Shown in pieces: positions 1 through 8,374 of a stretch of 18,574 bases of DNA. Both the position numbers and the translations under genes were made by a program. The notes beneath the pieces are model-generated. The model saw nothing but the letters and a program-made list of their open reading frames with translations. It was not told the origin of the DNA and searched no databases. The DNA is from Desulfohalobiaceae bacterium. Its GTDB lineage: Bacteria > Desulfobacterota > Desulfovibrionia > Desulfovibrionales > Desulfothermaceae. The stretch's first letter is position 1; each line of letters begins with the position of its first letter. The stretch is taken from positions 1-18,574 of the forward strand of contig JAIPDU010000007.1 in assembly GCA_021737525.1 (NCBI GenBank), in the 5' to 3' direction.

Positions 1-644
1 CCGCAGACCAGGGCCATGGCGTTCTCCGGGCTGGGGGCGATCTGCTCCGCGATCTGGGGCACGAAGCCCACGTGCTTGTCCCAGCCCGGGGCCTCGTTGT
101 CGATGGTGAGGTGGATGTTGGCGTCGCTGGTCGTCTCCCACTCCTCCAGGAGGTCCTTGTACAGGATCATTCCCGGAGTCCTTGCCCCGTAGACGAAGGT
201 GATCTCCCCGTACTTGGACCTGTTGTCCGGGTGCAGGAGCCAGACCATGGTGGAGCGCAGGGTGGTCACCGCGTAGCCTCCCGCGAGGATGACCACGTTC
301 TTGCCCTCCATCTGCTCCAGGGGATAGCTCGCACCCAAGGGGCCGCGCACCCCCATGACGTCGCCCTCGCCCATGCTGTGCAACTGGCTGGTGAGGAGCC
401 CGGCCTTGCTCACGGTAAAGAGCAGGGTATCCCCTTCGGTGGGGCTGGAAGCGATACCGATGGGCGCCTCCCCGTATCCGGGAACGCTCAGCTCGGCGAA
501 CTGTCCCGGGAGATAGCGGAAGGCGTCGGCGTCCTCCTGGTAGAGGAACTCCAGCTCGAAGGTGCGCAGGCTCCTGTCCTCGGTGGCGATCTCCGCCCGC
601 TTGATCCGCACTGGATACGGCAGATAGGGATTGTTATTGCGCAT
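1..644 (-). CDS. flxA: FlxA/HydG-like FAD/NAD(P)H-binding reductase subunit (partial)
   Basis: Only the first 214 codons are inside the window; the gene continues past base 1. The protein starts MRNNNPYLPYPVRIKRAEI and resembles the ferredoxin-NADP reductase-like gamma subunits of sulfhydrogenase (HydG) and FlxA. A beta-barrel FAD domain comes first, with the motif GEAPIGIASSP at the flavin site, then the start of the nucleotide-binding domain. In this family the subunit takes a hydride from NAD(P)H and passes electrons through FlxB and FlxC toward HdrA; the location is cytoplasmic. It begins 12 bases after the flxB stop, with an AAGGCGAG ribosome site, so it is the last visible gene of the operon. 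Oddity: the usual GGxG turn of the nucleotide-binding domain reads GGYAVTTLRS. Family assignment is firm; the symbol is inferred from the flxDCBA gene set. Confidence 0.85.
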   Translation of the reverse strand, partial: MRNNNPYLPYPVRIKRAEIATEDRSLRTFELEFLYQEDADAFRYLPGQFAELSVPGYGEAPIGIASSPTEGDTLLFTVSKAGLLTSQLHSMGEGDVMGVRGPLGASYPLEQMEGKNVVILAGGYAVTTLRSTMVWLLHPDNRSKYGEITFVYGARTPGMILYKDLLEEWETTSDANIHLTIDNEAPGWDKHVGFVPQIAEQIAPSPENAMALVC

Positions 645-656
645 AGTCACTCGCCT

Positions 657-1688
657 TTACTCTTGTTCATTCATCCCCCGGACCACTTCCGTCACGTCGA
701 TATTCACCGGACACCTCGAAGTGCACCGCCCGCAGCCGACGCAGCCGATCACGTCGAACTTCTGTGGCATGTACTTGAACTTGTGCATGAAGCGCTGCCG
801 ATAGCGGTCCTTCTTGCTCCCGCGTGGGTTGTGCCCGGAGGTGTGGTAGGTGAAGAGCCAGCTCATGCAGGTGTCCCAGTTCCGGACCCGCCTGCCGTGC
901 TCCCCTTGTGTCTCGTCCTGGATGTCGAAGCAGTGGCAGGTGGGGCAGACGTAGGTGCAGACCCCGCAATTGAGGCAGCTCTCGTGCTCCCGGTCCCACA
1001 TGGGCGCCTCGTAGAGCTCCAGGACGGAGCGGGCCATAATGTTCTCCAGGTCCACCCTGCTCTGGATGGCGGCCTCGGCATCCTCCTTCTGCTTGGCGGC
1101 CTGCTGCACCGCCTCCTGTGGAGCATCGCTCAGATGGGAGACCAGCTCCTGTCCCTTATCGCTCACGGGGCGCAGCAGCAGCTGTTCGCCCAGATCCACG
1201 AGGAGGACGTCCAGCCCCTCCTCGTGGTGTGGGCCGCAGCGAACGGAGGTGCAAAAGCAGGTGGGGCAGGGGGACTTGCAGGCCAGACCCAGGTACAGGG
1301 TCTTCTCCCGCTTGTCCCTCCAGTAGACGTCATTGGTCTTCTCGTCCTGGCAGTAGACGCTGTCCAAAACGCGGAAGGCCTTGACGTCGCAGGGCCGGAT
1401 GTTCAACAGGGCCCGCTTGCGCGTAAGCCCCGGCTCCTCCTTCATGACCATCCCTTCGGGATCGTCGCTTCGATTCCTGAAGCGCATCATGCATTCCGTC
1501 TGAGGAAAGATATAGCGCTTGGGCGAGACCCCGGTATTGGTAAAATCCCAGACCAGGTCCCGGCTGGAGTCCACCGCAGCCCATTCCACGGAGCCGCCGT
1601 TTTGTACCGGGGCGTGCACGTCGTGTTCCTTGCCGAGCCTTTCCAGGAAGGCGTCCAACTCGGATTTATCCAGTATCTTGTCCTGCAT
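657..1688 (-). CDS. flxB: FlxB/HydB-like iron-sulfur subunit
   Basis: A 343-residue soluble protein of the sulfhydrogenase beta (HydB)/anaerobic sulfite reductase A-like family. The N-terminal two thirds carries further cysteines (around CKSPCPTCFCTSVRC, residues about 138-152) typical of this family. The C-terminus has two [4Fe-4S] ferredoxin motifs: CLNCGVCTYVCP from residue 238 and CVGCGRCTSRCP from residue 316. The role, from the family, is to carry electrons between the FlxA flavin subunit and the rest of the complex. The gene sits between flxC (65-bp gap) and flxA (12-bp gap) on the same strand, which supports one transcript. The ATG at 1688 follows a weak AAGGAAAG ribosome site and gives the usual family length. 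No cysteine of the two ferredoxin motifs is missing. Confidence 0.88.
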   Translation of the reverse strand: MQDKILDKSELDAFLERLGKEHDVHAPVQNGGSVEWAAVDSSRDLVWDFTNTGVSPKRYIFPQTECMMRFRNRSDDPEGMVMKEEPGLTRKRALLNIRPCDVKAFRVLDSVYCQDEKTNDVYWRDKREKTLYLGLACKSPCPTCFCTSVRCGPHHEEGLDVLLVDLGEQLLLRPVSDKGQELVSHLSDAPQEAVQQAAKQKEDAEAAIQSRVDLENIMARSVLELYEAPMWDREHESCLNCGVCTYVCPTCHCFDIQDETQGEHGRRVRNWDTCMSWLFTYHTSGHNPRGSKKDRYRQRFMHKFKYMPQKFDVIGCVGCGRCTSRCPVNIDVTEVVRGMNEQE

Positions 1689-1753
1689 AGGCTTTCCTTG
1701 TCTGATTGAAGCAACGCAGCAATTGGAAGATTTTCAACGCCCTGCCAAGGGAT

Positions 1754-2707
1754 CTACCCGGAGGCGAAGGGCTCCGGATCCTCCGGTCGATAGACGGAAA
1801 GCGGAGGCGTGCTCTCCAGGTCGAGCCCGGGGGAGTAATCGTAGAGCTCCCGGATATCCTTCTCCAGCTTGCTGGTCAGCATACGCATCTTGATCCCCAC
1901 GGGGCAGGCGGATTCGCAGGCACCGCAGTCCGTGCACCTGCCGGCGCAATGAAAGGCGCGCAGGAGGTGAAAGGTGAGCACGTCCGTCTCTTCCACCGTC
2001 TTGCCGCACCACTGCGGCTGATTCTCGTCCACGAAGCACTGATTGCAGTAGCACAGGGGACAGACGTCGCGGCAGGCATAGCAGCGGATACAATCCTTGA
2101 ACGTCTCCTCCAGGCGCTCCCACCGCTCCTCAGGTGAGAGCTTCTCCCAGGGGGCGGCCACCTTGTCCATGTTCCCCCCGCCGGTCTCCTTCCCCTGCTC
2201 GCCGATGAGCTCGTCATGGATCACCGCGTTGCGGTGAGTGCAGGTGTAGCAGTTGTTCCGCTTGACGTCGCGCACCTTGATCCGCTCGCTGAAATCGGCC
2301 CCGCTGACCACGAGCTCCTCCCCGTCTTCCTCCACACTGTGGATCACCCGGTTCGGGAAGTGCTCCTGGACCTTGCCCCGGTCCACCATCCCCGGAGAGT
2401 GCACCCCGAGGACATAGACCTGCTCGCGCGTGAGCTGCTTCTCCTGGATAAGACCCACTATGTTCCGGCTCACACAGCCCTGGGCCACCACCGCGATCCG
2501 GTCCTGCCTGCCGATGAGGAAGTTGGCCAGATTGTTCACGCAGAACCTGGTCCAGACCAGCTGATCGGCATCTTCCGGGGTGTAGGCGAAAAAGGGCCGC
2601 TCCTGCATGGGCACCGTGCCCTTGCGATAGCCCAGGACGCAGTCCACTTGGCCCTGTTCAAGGAGCCTCTTGGCTGATTCCCGTATCTGTTGCGTCATCT
2701 CCTGCAT
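1754..2707 (-). CDS. flxC: FlxC-like 4Fe-4S protein
   Basis: A 317-residue soluble iron-sulfur protein. Residues 1-150 resemble the region seen in F420-hydrogenase/dehydrogenase beta-like proteins (for example QGCVSRNIVGLIQEKQL near residue 77). A CYTC pair follows at 153-156. Two [4Fe-4S] motifs lie at 206-216 (CIRCYACRDVC, followed by extra cysteines CYCNQC) and 258-268 (CTDCGACESAC). Together with the MvhD-like gene 18 bp upstream and flxB downstream, this matches the FlxC subunit of the FlxABCD-HdrABC NADH dehydrogenase/heterodisulfide reductase described in Desulfovibrio vulgaris. The start at 2707 is preferred over the next ATG because GGGAGG stands just upstream of it. The exact flavin or cluster content of the N-terminal half cannot be told from sequence alone. 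Confidence 0.8.
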   Translation of the reverse strand: MQEMTQQIRESAKRLLEQGQVDCVLGYRKGTVPMQERPFFAYTPEDADQLVWTRFCVNNLANFLIGRQDRIAVVAQGCVSRNIVGLIQEKQLTREQVYVLGVHSPGMVDRGKVQEHFPNRVIHSVEEDGEELVVSGADFSERIKVRDVKRNNCYTCTHRNAVIHDELIGEQGKETGGGNMDKVAAPWEKLSPEERWERLEETFKDCIRCYACRDVCPLCYCNQCFVDENQPQWCGKTVEETDVLTFHLLRAFHCAGRCTDCGACESACPVGIKMRMLTSKLEKDIRELYDYSPGLDLESTPPLSVYRPEDPEPFASG

Positions 2708-2725
2708 GCGTCCTCCCTTTCCGGC

Positions 2726-3169
2726 CTAGCCGGCCTCGGCTTCTTCCGGCCGGATGTCCTTGACCAGGCGCTTGGCCGGCCCCAGGGCCCGGACCGCTTC
2801 CACGACTTCCGTGGCCTTGTTCTGGAACTCTCCCGCCTCGGAGGAGGAGATCCAGGAAAAGTGCAGGCGACCGGGCTCGATGCCGACGTATTCCATGAGG
2901 TTCTTAAAGACGACGAACCGCCGTCTGGCGAACAGATTGCCACTGATATAGTGGCAGTCGCCCGGGTGTCAGCCGGAGACCCAGACGCCGTCCACGCCCT
3001 GGCGGAAGGCCTGCAGGATGAACTTGGGATTCATGCTCCCGGTGCAGGGGATGCGGATCACCCTGAGATCCGGGGGATACTGCATCCGGCTCACTCCCGC
3101 CAGATCGGCGGCGCCGTAGCTGCACCAGTTGCAGAGAAAGGAAACGATCGTGGGATGCCATTCTTGCAT
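2726..3169 (-). CDS. flxD: MvhD/FlxD-like iron-sulfur subunit, selenoprotein (Sec67)
   Basis: Read through the in-frame UGA at 2969-2971, this gives 147 residues, the normal MvhD/FlxD size. Before the UGA are FLCNWCSYGAAD (Cys13, Cys16) and IPCTGSMNP (Cys42). After it comes HPGDCHYISGN (Cys72), then FKNLMEYVGIEPGRLHFSWIS, ending at TAG. In the family the residue just before HPGDCHY is a conserved Cys, so UGA replaces a ligand or redox Cys with selenocysteine; this substitution is known in VhuD of methanococci. MvhD/FlxD is a small [2Fe-2S] protein that connects the electron-donating module to HdrA. The start at 3169 has an AAGGAG site 8 bases upstream. The gene lies between hdrA (79-bp gap) and flxC (18-bp gap). 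The alternative, a truncated 66-residue protein, would lose the most conserved family motif. Confidence 0.9.
2938..2971 (-). promoter_or_regulatory. Candidate bacterial SECIS hairpin in flxD
   Basis: In the mRNA, the UGA (2969-2971) is followed after 12 nt by a perfect 7-bp stem UGCCACU/AGUGGCA with a 5-nt AUAUC loop. An outer GGCGA/UCGCC pairing can extend it. The distance of about 20 nt from UGA to the loop fits the bacterial SECIS range. The loop lacks the usual G in its first two positions, so this is a less canonical element than the one in the HdrD-like gene. Confidence 0.6.
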
Positions 3170-3201
3170 TGCGCACCGCTCCTTGGCTGCTATTTCATTC
3201 T

Positions 3202-3239
3202 CCTGTCGGATCGGACCCGCACGGGCCGGATCCGGCAGG
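3202..3239 (-). other. Intercistronic hairpin between hdrA and flxD
   Basis: The 38-base stretch between the hdrA stop and the flxD ribosome site folds on the transcript into a long stem (outer arms CCUGCCGGAUC and GAUCCGACAGG with one mismatch, inner CCC/GGG around a GUGC loop). No U-tract follows, so it is not a typical terminator. A role in processing, mRNA protection or subunit ratio is inference. Confidence 0.5.
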
Positions 3240-3248
3240 ATTGACGTC

Positions 3249-6200
3249 CTAGACCAGGGCCTTGAGCATGGAGTAGACCTGCCGTTCCTCAAAGCCGCGC
3301 AGCGTGATCGCGCTGGAGCGGCAGGAGGCCATGCACAGGCCGCACCCCTTGCACAGGGCCGGGTTGATATAGGCCTTGCCCGCGTTGGGCCCCTCCTCCA
3401 GAAACTGCGGGGCGGAATAGGGGCAGACCTCCACGCAGGTGCCGCAACTGACGCAGAGCCTGGGGGTAACCTCTGCCACCTCTCCGCTGGAAAGGATCTT
3501 CTCCTTGGCCAGCAGGGTGATGGCCCGTGATGCGGCCGCGCGCCCCTGGGCCACGGACTCGTCGATGGGCTTGGGGTAGTGGACCAGGCCGCAGAGGAAG
3601 ATCCCGTCCATGGCGAACTCGCTGGGCCCGAGCTTGGCATGGCTCTCCACGAAGAAGCCCTCGTTGTTCACCGGGAGCTTGAAGAAGCGGGAGAGCTTGT
3701 CGTCCTTGTGGGGGACGACCGCCGAAGCCAGGTTGATCAGATCCGTCTCGATCTCCAGGGGATAGCCGGTGATGTGGTCCGTCACCCGCACCAGGAGCTT
3801 GTCCCCCTCCTGGGTCACGCTGGGTTTGTTCTCCAGGTCATAGCGGATGAAGATGACCCCCTGACTGCGGGCCTCCTTGTACAGGGCCTCCTTCTCGCCG
3901 TAGGTCCGGATGTCCCGGTAGAGGACATAGACATTGGCCTGGGGATTGCGCCGCTTGATCTCCAGGGCGCTCTCCATGGAGTGGGTGCAGCACAGGCGGG
4001 AACAGTAGGGCCGCTCCGGCTCGCGGGAGCCCACGCACTGGATGAACACCGCGGAGTTGATCCGTTCCAGATAGGGATCCTCGGCGATCATCATCCGGTC
4101 CACCTCCTGGGAGGTCATCACCCGGCTGTCCTCGCCGTAGAGGTACTCCTTTGGCCTGTGCTCCGTGGCCCCGCTGGCGATGACCACCACGCCGTGATCA
4201 ATGCGCTGCTCCCCGTCCGGACCCTGGAGCGTCGTGGCGAAATTGCCCACGAACCCTTCCACGTCCTTCATCTCGGTGCCCAGATGGACCGTGATGTTCT
4301 CCTCCTGCTCCACTTGCCGGATCATCCGGGCCAGATTGTCCTGGATGTCCTCGCCCTTCCAGGTCTTGTACAGGTTGCGGGCCTGGCCGCCCAGGACCTC
4401 GCTTCGCTCCACCAGGTGGGTGGAGTAGCCCTGCCTGGCCAGGCTCAGGGCGCTGGCCATTCCGGAAATACCGCCGCCCACGACCAGGGCTCTCTGGTCG
4501 ATCTGCAGCTCCATCTCCTGCAGGGGCTGCCTCAGGGCCACGCTGGACACGCCCATGCGGATCAGGTCCTTGGCCTTCTCCGTGGCCAGCTCCGGATTGT
4601 TCCGGTGGACCCAGGAGTCCTGGTTGCGGATGTTGACCATCTCGAAGAGGTATTTGTTCAGCCCCGCGCTCATGAGCGTCTCCTGGAACAGGGGCTCGTG
4701 CGTCTTGGGGGTGCAGGCCGCGACCACCACCCGGTTCAGCCCCTTCTCCCGGATCACCTCGGCCATATGGTCCTGGGTGTCCTGGGAGCAGGAGAACATG
4801 TTCTCCGCTGCGTATTCCACATAGGGCAGCTCCGCGGCGTAGTCCCGCACCGAGGGCACATCCACCACTCCGGCGATGTTGGAGCCGCAGTCGCAGACAA
4901 AGACGCCGATGCGCGGCCTCTCGCCTGCCACATTCCTCTCCTGCACCTTTTCCGGCTCAATGACCCGGGAGAATCGCGCCGGGCTCAGGGCCTCGCCCGC
5001 GGACGCCGCTGCCGCGCTCGCGTCGATCACGGACTGGGGAATGTCCTTGGGCCCCTGGAAGGTGCCGCTGACGTAGATCCCCGCTCGGCTCGTCTCCACC
5101 GGGGAGAAGCTCGAGGTCTGGCAGAAGCCCCCCTCGGACAGCTCCACTCCCAGGCTGGACGCCAGCTCCTTGAGCTCGTCCGGGGTCTCCATGCCCACGG
5201 AGAGGACGACCATATCGTAGGTCTCGGTCAAGAGCTCCCCGGAATCGGTGAAATAGCGCACCTGCAGGTCGTCGGAGCCGGGCACGGGATCGATGGTGTG
5301 GATGCGGGAGCGCACGAAGCGCACTCCGTGCTTGTCCTCGGCCTCGTTGTAGTACTTCTCGAAATCCTTGCCATAGGTGCGGATATCCATATAGAAGATG
5401 CTGCAGTCCAGGCCGCTGCCCGCGTGCTCCTTGGCGATCACCGCCTCCTTGATGGCGTACATGCAGCAGACCGAGGAGCAGTAGAAGTTGTTGCAGCGGT
5501 TCACGTCGCGCGAGCCCACACACTGCAGCCAGGCGATCCGCTTCGGCTCGCCGTGGTCCGAAGGCCGGACCAGATGGCCCCCTGTCGGTCCGGAGGCGGA
5601 GAGGATACGCTCGAATTCCGTGGAGGTGACCACGTTGGGCAGCACCCCGTAGCCGTAGATGTCCAGGCCCTTGGGCTGGAATGCGGAGAAGCCCGGAGCG
5701 AGGACCAGGGAGCCCACGTTGAAGTCCCGCGTCTGCGGCTCTTGCGCGTGCGTTTCCAGGGTCACCGCCTGGGGCCCGCAGGCCTGCACGCACTCAAAGC
5801 ACTCGCAGCAGTAGCCGCAGTTGAGGCAGCGGTCCGCCTCGTTGCGGCCGGACTCGTCGGTGAGTCCCAGCTCCACCTCCTTGAAGGTGCAGGTCCGCTC
5901 CTCAAGGGGGAGCTCCGGCATGTCCACGCGCTTGCGCACCGGCTCCTTCTCCGGAATGGGCCGGTAGTCGGCCTCAGAGGGCTGCTCCAGCGGCTCGCGC
6001 CCCTGGCTCAGATCGGCTCCGTCCAGGTAGCGCACGATGGATTCCGCGGCTTCGCGGCCCGCGGCAACAGCTCCGATGGCCACCCATGGCCCGGTCTGCA
6101 GGTCGCCGCCGGCGAAGACACCGGGATGGCCGGTCTCGTAGGTGATGGAATCCACCTCTGTGGTGGCCCAGCGGGTGAAGGAAAGCCCCTCCTCGTCCTC

Positions 6201-7706
6201 GATGGGTCCGATGTCCGGACGCTGCCCGATGGCCGGAAAGACCTGGTCCACTTCCAGATCGAACTCGCTGCCCGGAACCGGCACCGGTCGCCTCCGGCCG
6301 GAGGAATCCGCCTCGCCCAGCTCCATCTCGATGAGCCGGATCCCGGAGACCTCCCCGTCCCGGTCCAGGATCTGCTGCGGGGCGCAGAGATAGGCGATGC
6401 GGATGCCCTCGCATTCCGCGGCCTCGATCTCCTCCCGCAGGGCGGGCATCTCCTTCCGGGTGCGGCGGTAGGCGATGGTGACCTCCTCGGCGCCCATGCG
6501 CAGGGCGCTGCGGGCCACGTCCACTGCCACGTTCCCGCCGCCGACGACCGCCACCTTGCGGCCCACCTTCGACGAGCCGGACAGGTTGACCTCGCGCAGG
6601 AAATCCACGCCCTGGCGCACACCGCTGGCCTTCTCCCCGGGCACGCCCAGCTCCATGCCCTTGTGGGCCCCCAGGGCCAGATAGACCGCGCTATAGCCCT
6701 GCTCCAAGAGGCCGTCGATGCTCACGTCGCGGCCCAGGGCGGTATTCGTGCGGATCTCCGCGCCCAGGTTGGTCACCACCTCGATCTCCTGGTCCAGGAT
6801 CTCGCGGGGCAGCCTGTGGGCGGGGATGCCCGCACGGAGCATGCCCCCGGGCTGGGACAGGGCCTCGAAAATTGTGGATTTCACTCCGGAACGAGCCAGA
6901 TGATAGGCTGCGGAGAGCCCGGCGGGGCCGGAGCCGATGACCGCCACTTTCTCCGGACGCTCCGGCGCGCAGGGCACCTGGACCTGGCGCGCGTCGAACT
7001 GGTCCGCGGCCAGGCGCTTCAGATTGCGGATGGAGACGGGCTCGTCCACCTCGCAGCGGCGGCAGGCGTCCTCGCAGCCGCGGGGACAGATGCGGCCCAA
7101 GATACCCGGCAGGGGGAGATCGTCCATGATGATCTCCAGGGCCCGCTCGTATCTGCCGTGCCGGACCATCTGGGTGTAGGCCTGCACATTGAGCCCCGCG
7201 GGGCAGGTCATGCGGCAGGGGGCAGCCTCGGACTTCTGGATAGCGTAGGCCCCGGGGACGGTCTGAGCGAACTTCTTGAAGGTGGCCTTGCGGGTGGACA
7301 TGCCCTGATCGAACTCATTGGGCAGCTCCACGGGGCAGACCCCTTCGCAGTCGCCGCAGGCGGTGCACTTGGAAATATCGATATAGCGGGGATCCTGGTG
7401 CACCTGGACCTGGAAATCCCCCTGCTCGCCCTCGACATTCTTCAGATTGGCGTAGGTCACGATCTCTATATTTGGGTGCCGGCCGAACTCGACCAGTTTG
7501 GGAGAGATGATTCACATGGCGCAGTCATTGGTGGGGAAGGTCTTGTCCAGCTCCGCCATCACCCCGCCGACACCGCTCGTCTTTTCCAGGAGGTAGACGT
7601 AGTATCCGGAATTCGCCAGATCCAGAGCGGATTGCATGCCGGCGATGCCGCCTCCCACAACCATGACCGAGCCATTTATCTGCTGCGTTGGGGTCCTGGT
7701 GGTCAT
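3249..7706 (-). CDS. hdrA: HdrA-GltD-HdrA fusion flavoprotein, selenoprotein (Sec65)
   Basis: Read through the UGA at 7512-7514, this gives 1485 residues. Residues 1-64 hold the HdrA FAD motif GGGIAGMQSALDLA and end TNDCAM; the UGA takes the place of the second Cys of the family CxxC-like site, followed by IISPKLVEFGRHPNI, the normal HdrA continuation. Next are a ferredoxin motif (from Cys114), a GltD/NfnB-like insertion at about 160-570 (cysteines 164-218, FAD motif GSGPAG near 258, NAD(P) motif GGGNVAVDVA near 390), a Cys-rich cluster from Cys637, the rest of the first HdrA unit (CVGSR and CCMY near 729-748), a second HdrA-like unit from about 942 (GGGISGM near 1087), and two C-terminal [4Fe-4S] motifs. 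HdrA is the flavin-bifurcating centre of Hdr complexes. The ATG at 7706 follows AAGGAG. First gene of the operon; HdrB and HdrC are not adjacent. Confidence 0.92.
7479..7514 (-). promoter_or_regulatory. Candidate bacterial SECIS hairpin in hdrA
   Basis: Fifteen nt after the UGA (7512-7514) the mRNA can form a 6-bp stem, CUGGUC paired with GGCCGG (including two G-U pairs), closing a 6-nt loop GAGUUC. The loop begins 22 nt after the UGA and starts with G, as the bacterial SECIS consensus expects. The stem is moderate in strength. Confidence 0.6.
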
Positions 7707-7977
7707 ACCTGCTCCTTGCCTTATTTATTGTTCAGCCCCAGCCGAAAACCCCGGCTCAGGGCCTCGTCCTCCGTGCTCTATCCGGGATCCTCCGAAAAAA
7801 AAAGCGCCGCCCCCGCTTCGCCGGGAACTCGCTTATACAGACCGGACAAACACCTTTCATCGTAAAGATTATCAATCTTTTCGCAACAAGTATCCTTCCT
7901 GCCTAGACCCGGGCACAACGAGGCGTCAGCATACCTTCCTTGCTTTCCCCGAGCTTGAGAACGCTCTATTTTGGGAC
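7707..7977 (-). promoter_or_regulatory. Long hdrA 5' leader with palindrome, T9 tract and hairpin
   Basis: About 265 nt of leader separate the predicted hdrA transcription start from its ATG. No credible gene is inside. Seen in order on the transcript: a perfect inverted repeat AAAGATT-GAT-AATCTTT (7864-7880); a GC-rich segment ending GGCGGCGC followed by nine U (about 7796-7804); a hairpin around GCCC-AGCCG/CGGCT-GGGC just before the ribosome site (7735-7763). The palindrome could be an operator and the GC-rich plus U-tract an attenuator; both are inference. It matches no riboswitch class I recognise. Confidence 0.4.
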
Positions 7978-8006
7978 TTTCTAATCCAATCGCACACCTC
8001 TGTCAA
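7978..8006 (-). promoter_or_regulatory. Sigma70-type promoter for hdrA operon
   Basis: On the minus strand a perfect TTGACA (8001-8006) is followed by a 17-base spacer and TAGAAA (7978-7983), four of six matches to the -10 consensus. It points toward hdrA, 270 bases away, with no other gene between. Confidence 0.6.
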
Positions 8007-8125
8007 CACAGGTGCCTGATGAAAGCAAAGACTCGCATCGCCTCAGACCCTGTTCCGGCCCCTTTCCGGATTGTTGAATTTTGAGACGTGGCTGCGGCAA
8101 AAATCCACACATGCCCTATCTACCT

Positions 8126-8167
8126 GCCTGACACAGGCTTTTCGAAGAAAAGGGAAAAAGTTTTCCC
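8126..8167. promoter_or_regulatory. Cluster of three adjoining inverted repeats
   Basis: Three palindromes run nearly end to end: GCCTG-ACA-CAGGC (8126-8138), CTTTTC-GAA-GAAAAG (8138-8152) and GGGAAAA-AG-TTTTCCC (8152-8167). They lie between the divergent hdrA and sigma54 promoters, about 120-160 bp upstream of the -24 element, where a sigma54 activator (enhancer-binding protein) typically binds. Which palindrome is functional is unknown. Confidence 0.4.
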
Positions 8168-8286
8168 ATCCATGTTGTTTTTTTCCTCACCTCTTTCTCC
8201 CCTCTCCGGAGAATCCCCTGGAGCTTCTCAAGGATCAGCCCCAACCTGTCGCTGGTTGAGCTGCCGGGAGCCGGTTTTGCTTTTCC

Positions 8287-8302
8287 TGGCACATGTCTTG
8301 CT
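8287..8302 (+). promoter_or_regulatory. Sigma54 (-24/-12) promoter
   Basis: TGGCAC (8287-8292), five bases, then TTGCT (8298-8302) is an exact match to the RpoN consensus TGGCAC-N5-TTGCW, with a preceding C as preferred. Transcription would start near 8313, about 60 bases before the ATG of the first GcvH-like gene. Such promoters need an ATP-driven activator, so the downstream pair should be tightly switched. Confidence 0.75.
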
Positions 8303-8374
8303 TTCATAAAATGCAGAGCAAGAAACCGGCGGGCAACAGCCCGCGGGAAACAGCCAATCCAAGGAGTACGGACT

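Noticed and set aside
72..1709. 545-codon plus-strand open frame over flxA/flxB
   Set aside because: Antisense to two genes with intact Fe-S and flavin motifs; no motif of its own.
7512..7514. hdrA as a pseudogene broken by a nonsense mutation
   Set aside because: The stop is UGA exactly at a conserved Cys, the frame continues perfectly for over 1400 codons, and two other genes in the window show the same pattern.
3579..7865. Very long open frame (1428 codons) on the plus strand
   Set aside because: It is antisense to hdrA, rich in low-complexity Leu/His/Gly/Val, matches no family and results from high GC; hdrA itself shows clear domains.
7840..7900. Sigma70 promoter around GATAAT or TATAAG within the hdrA leader
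   Set aside because: No acceptable -35 at 16-18 bases; the TTGACA-17-TAGAAA pair further upstream is much better.
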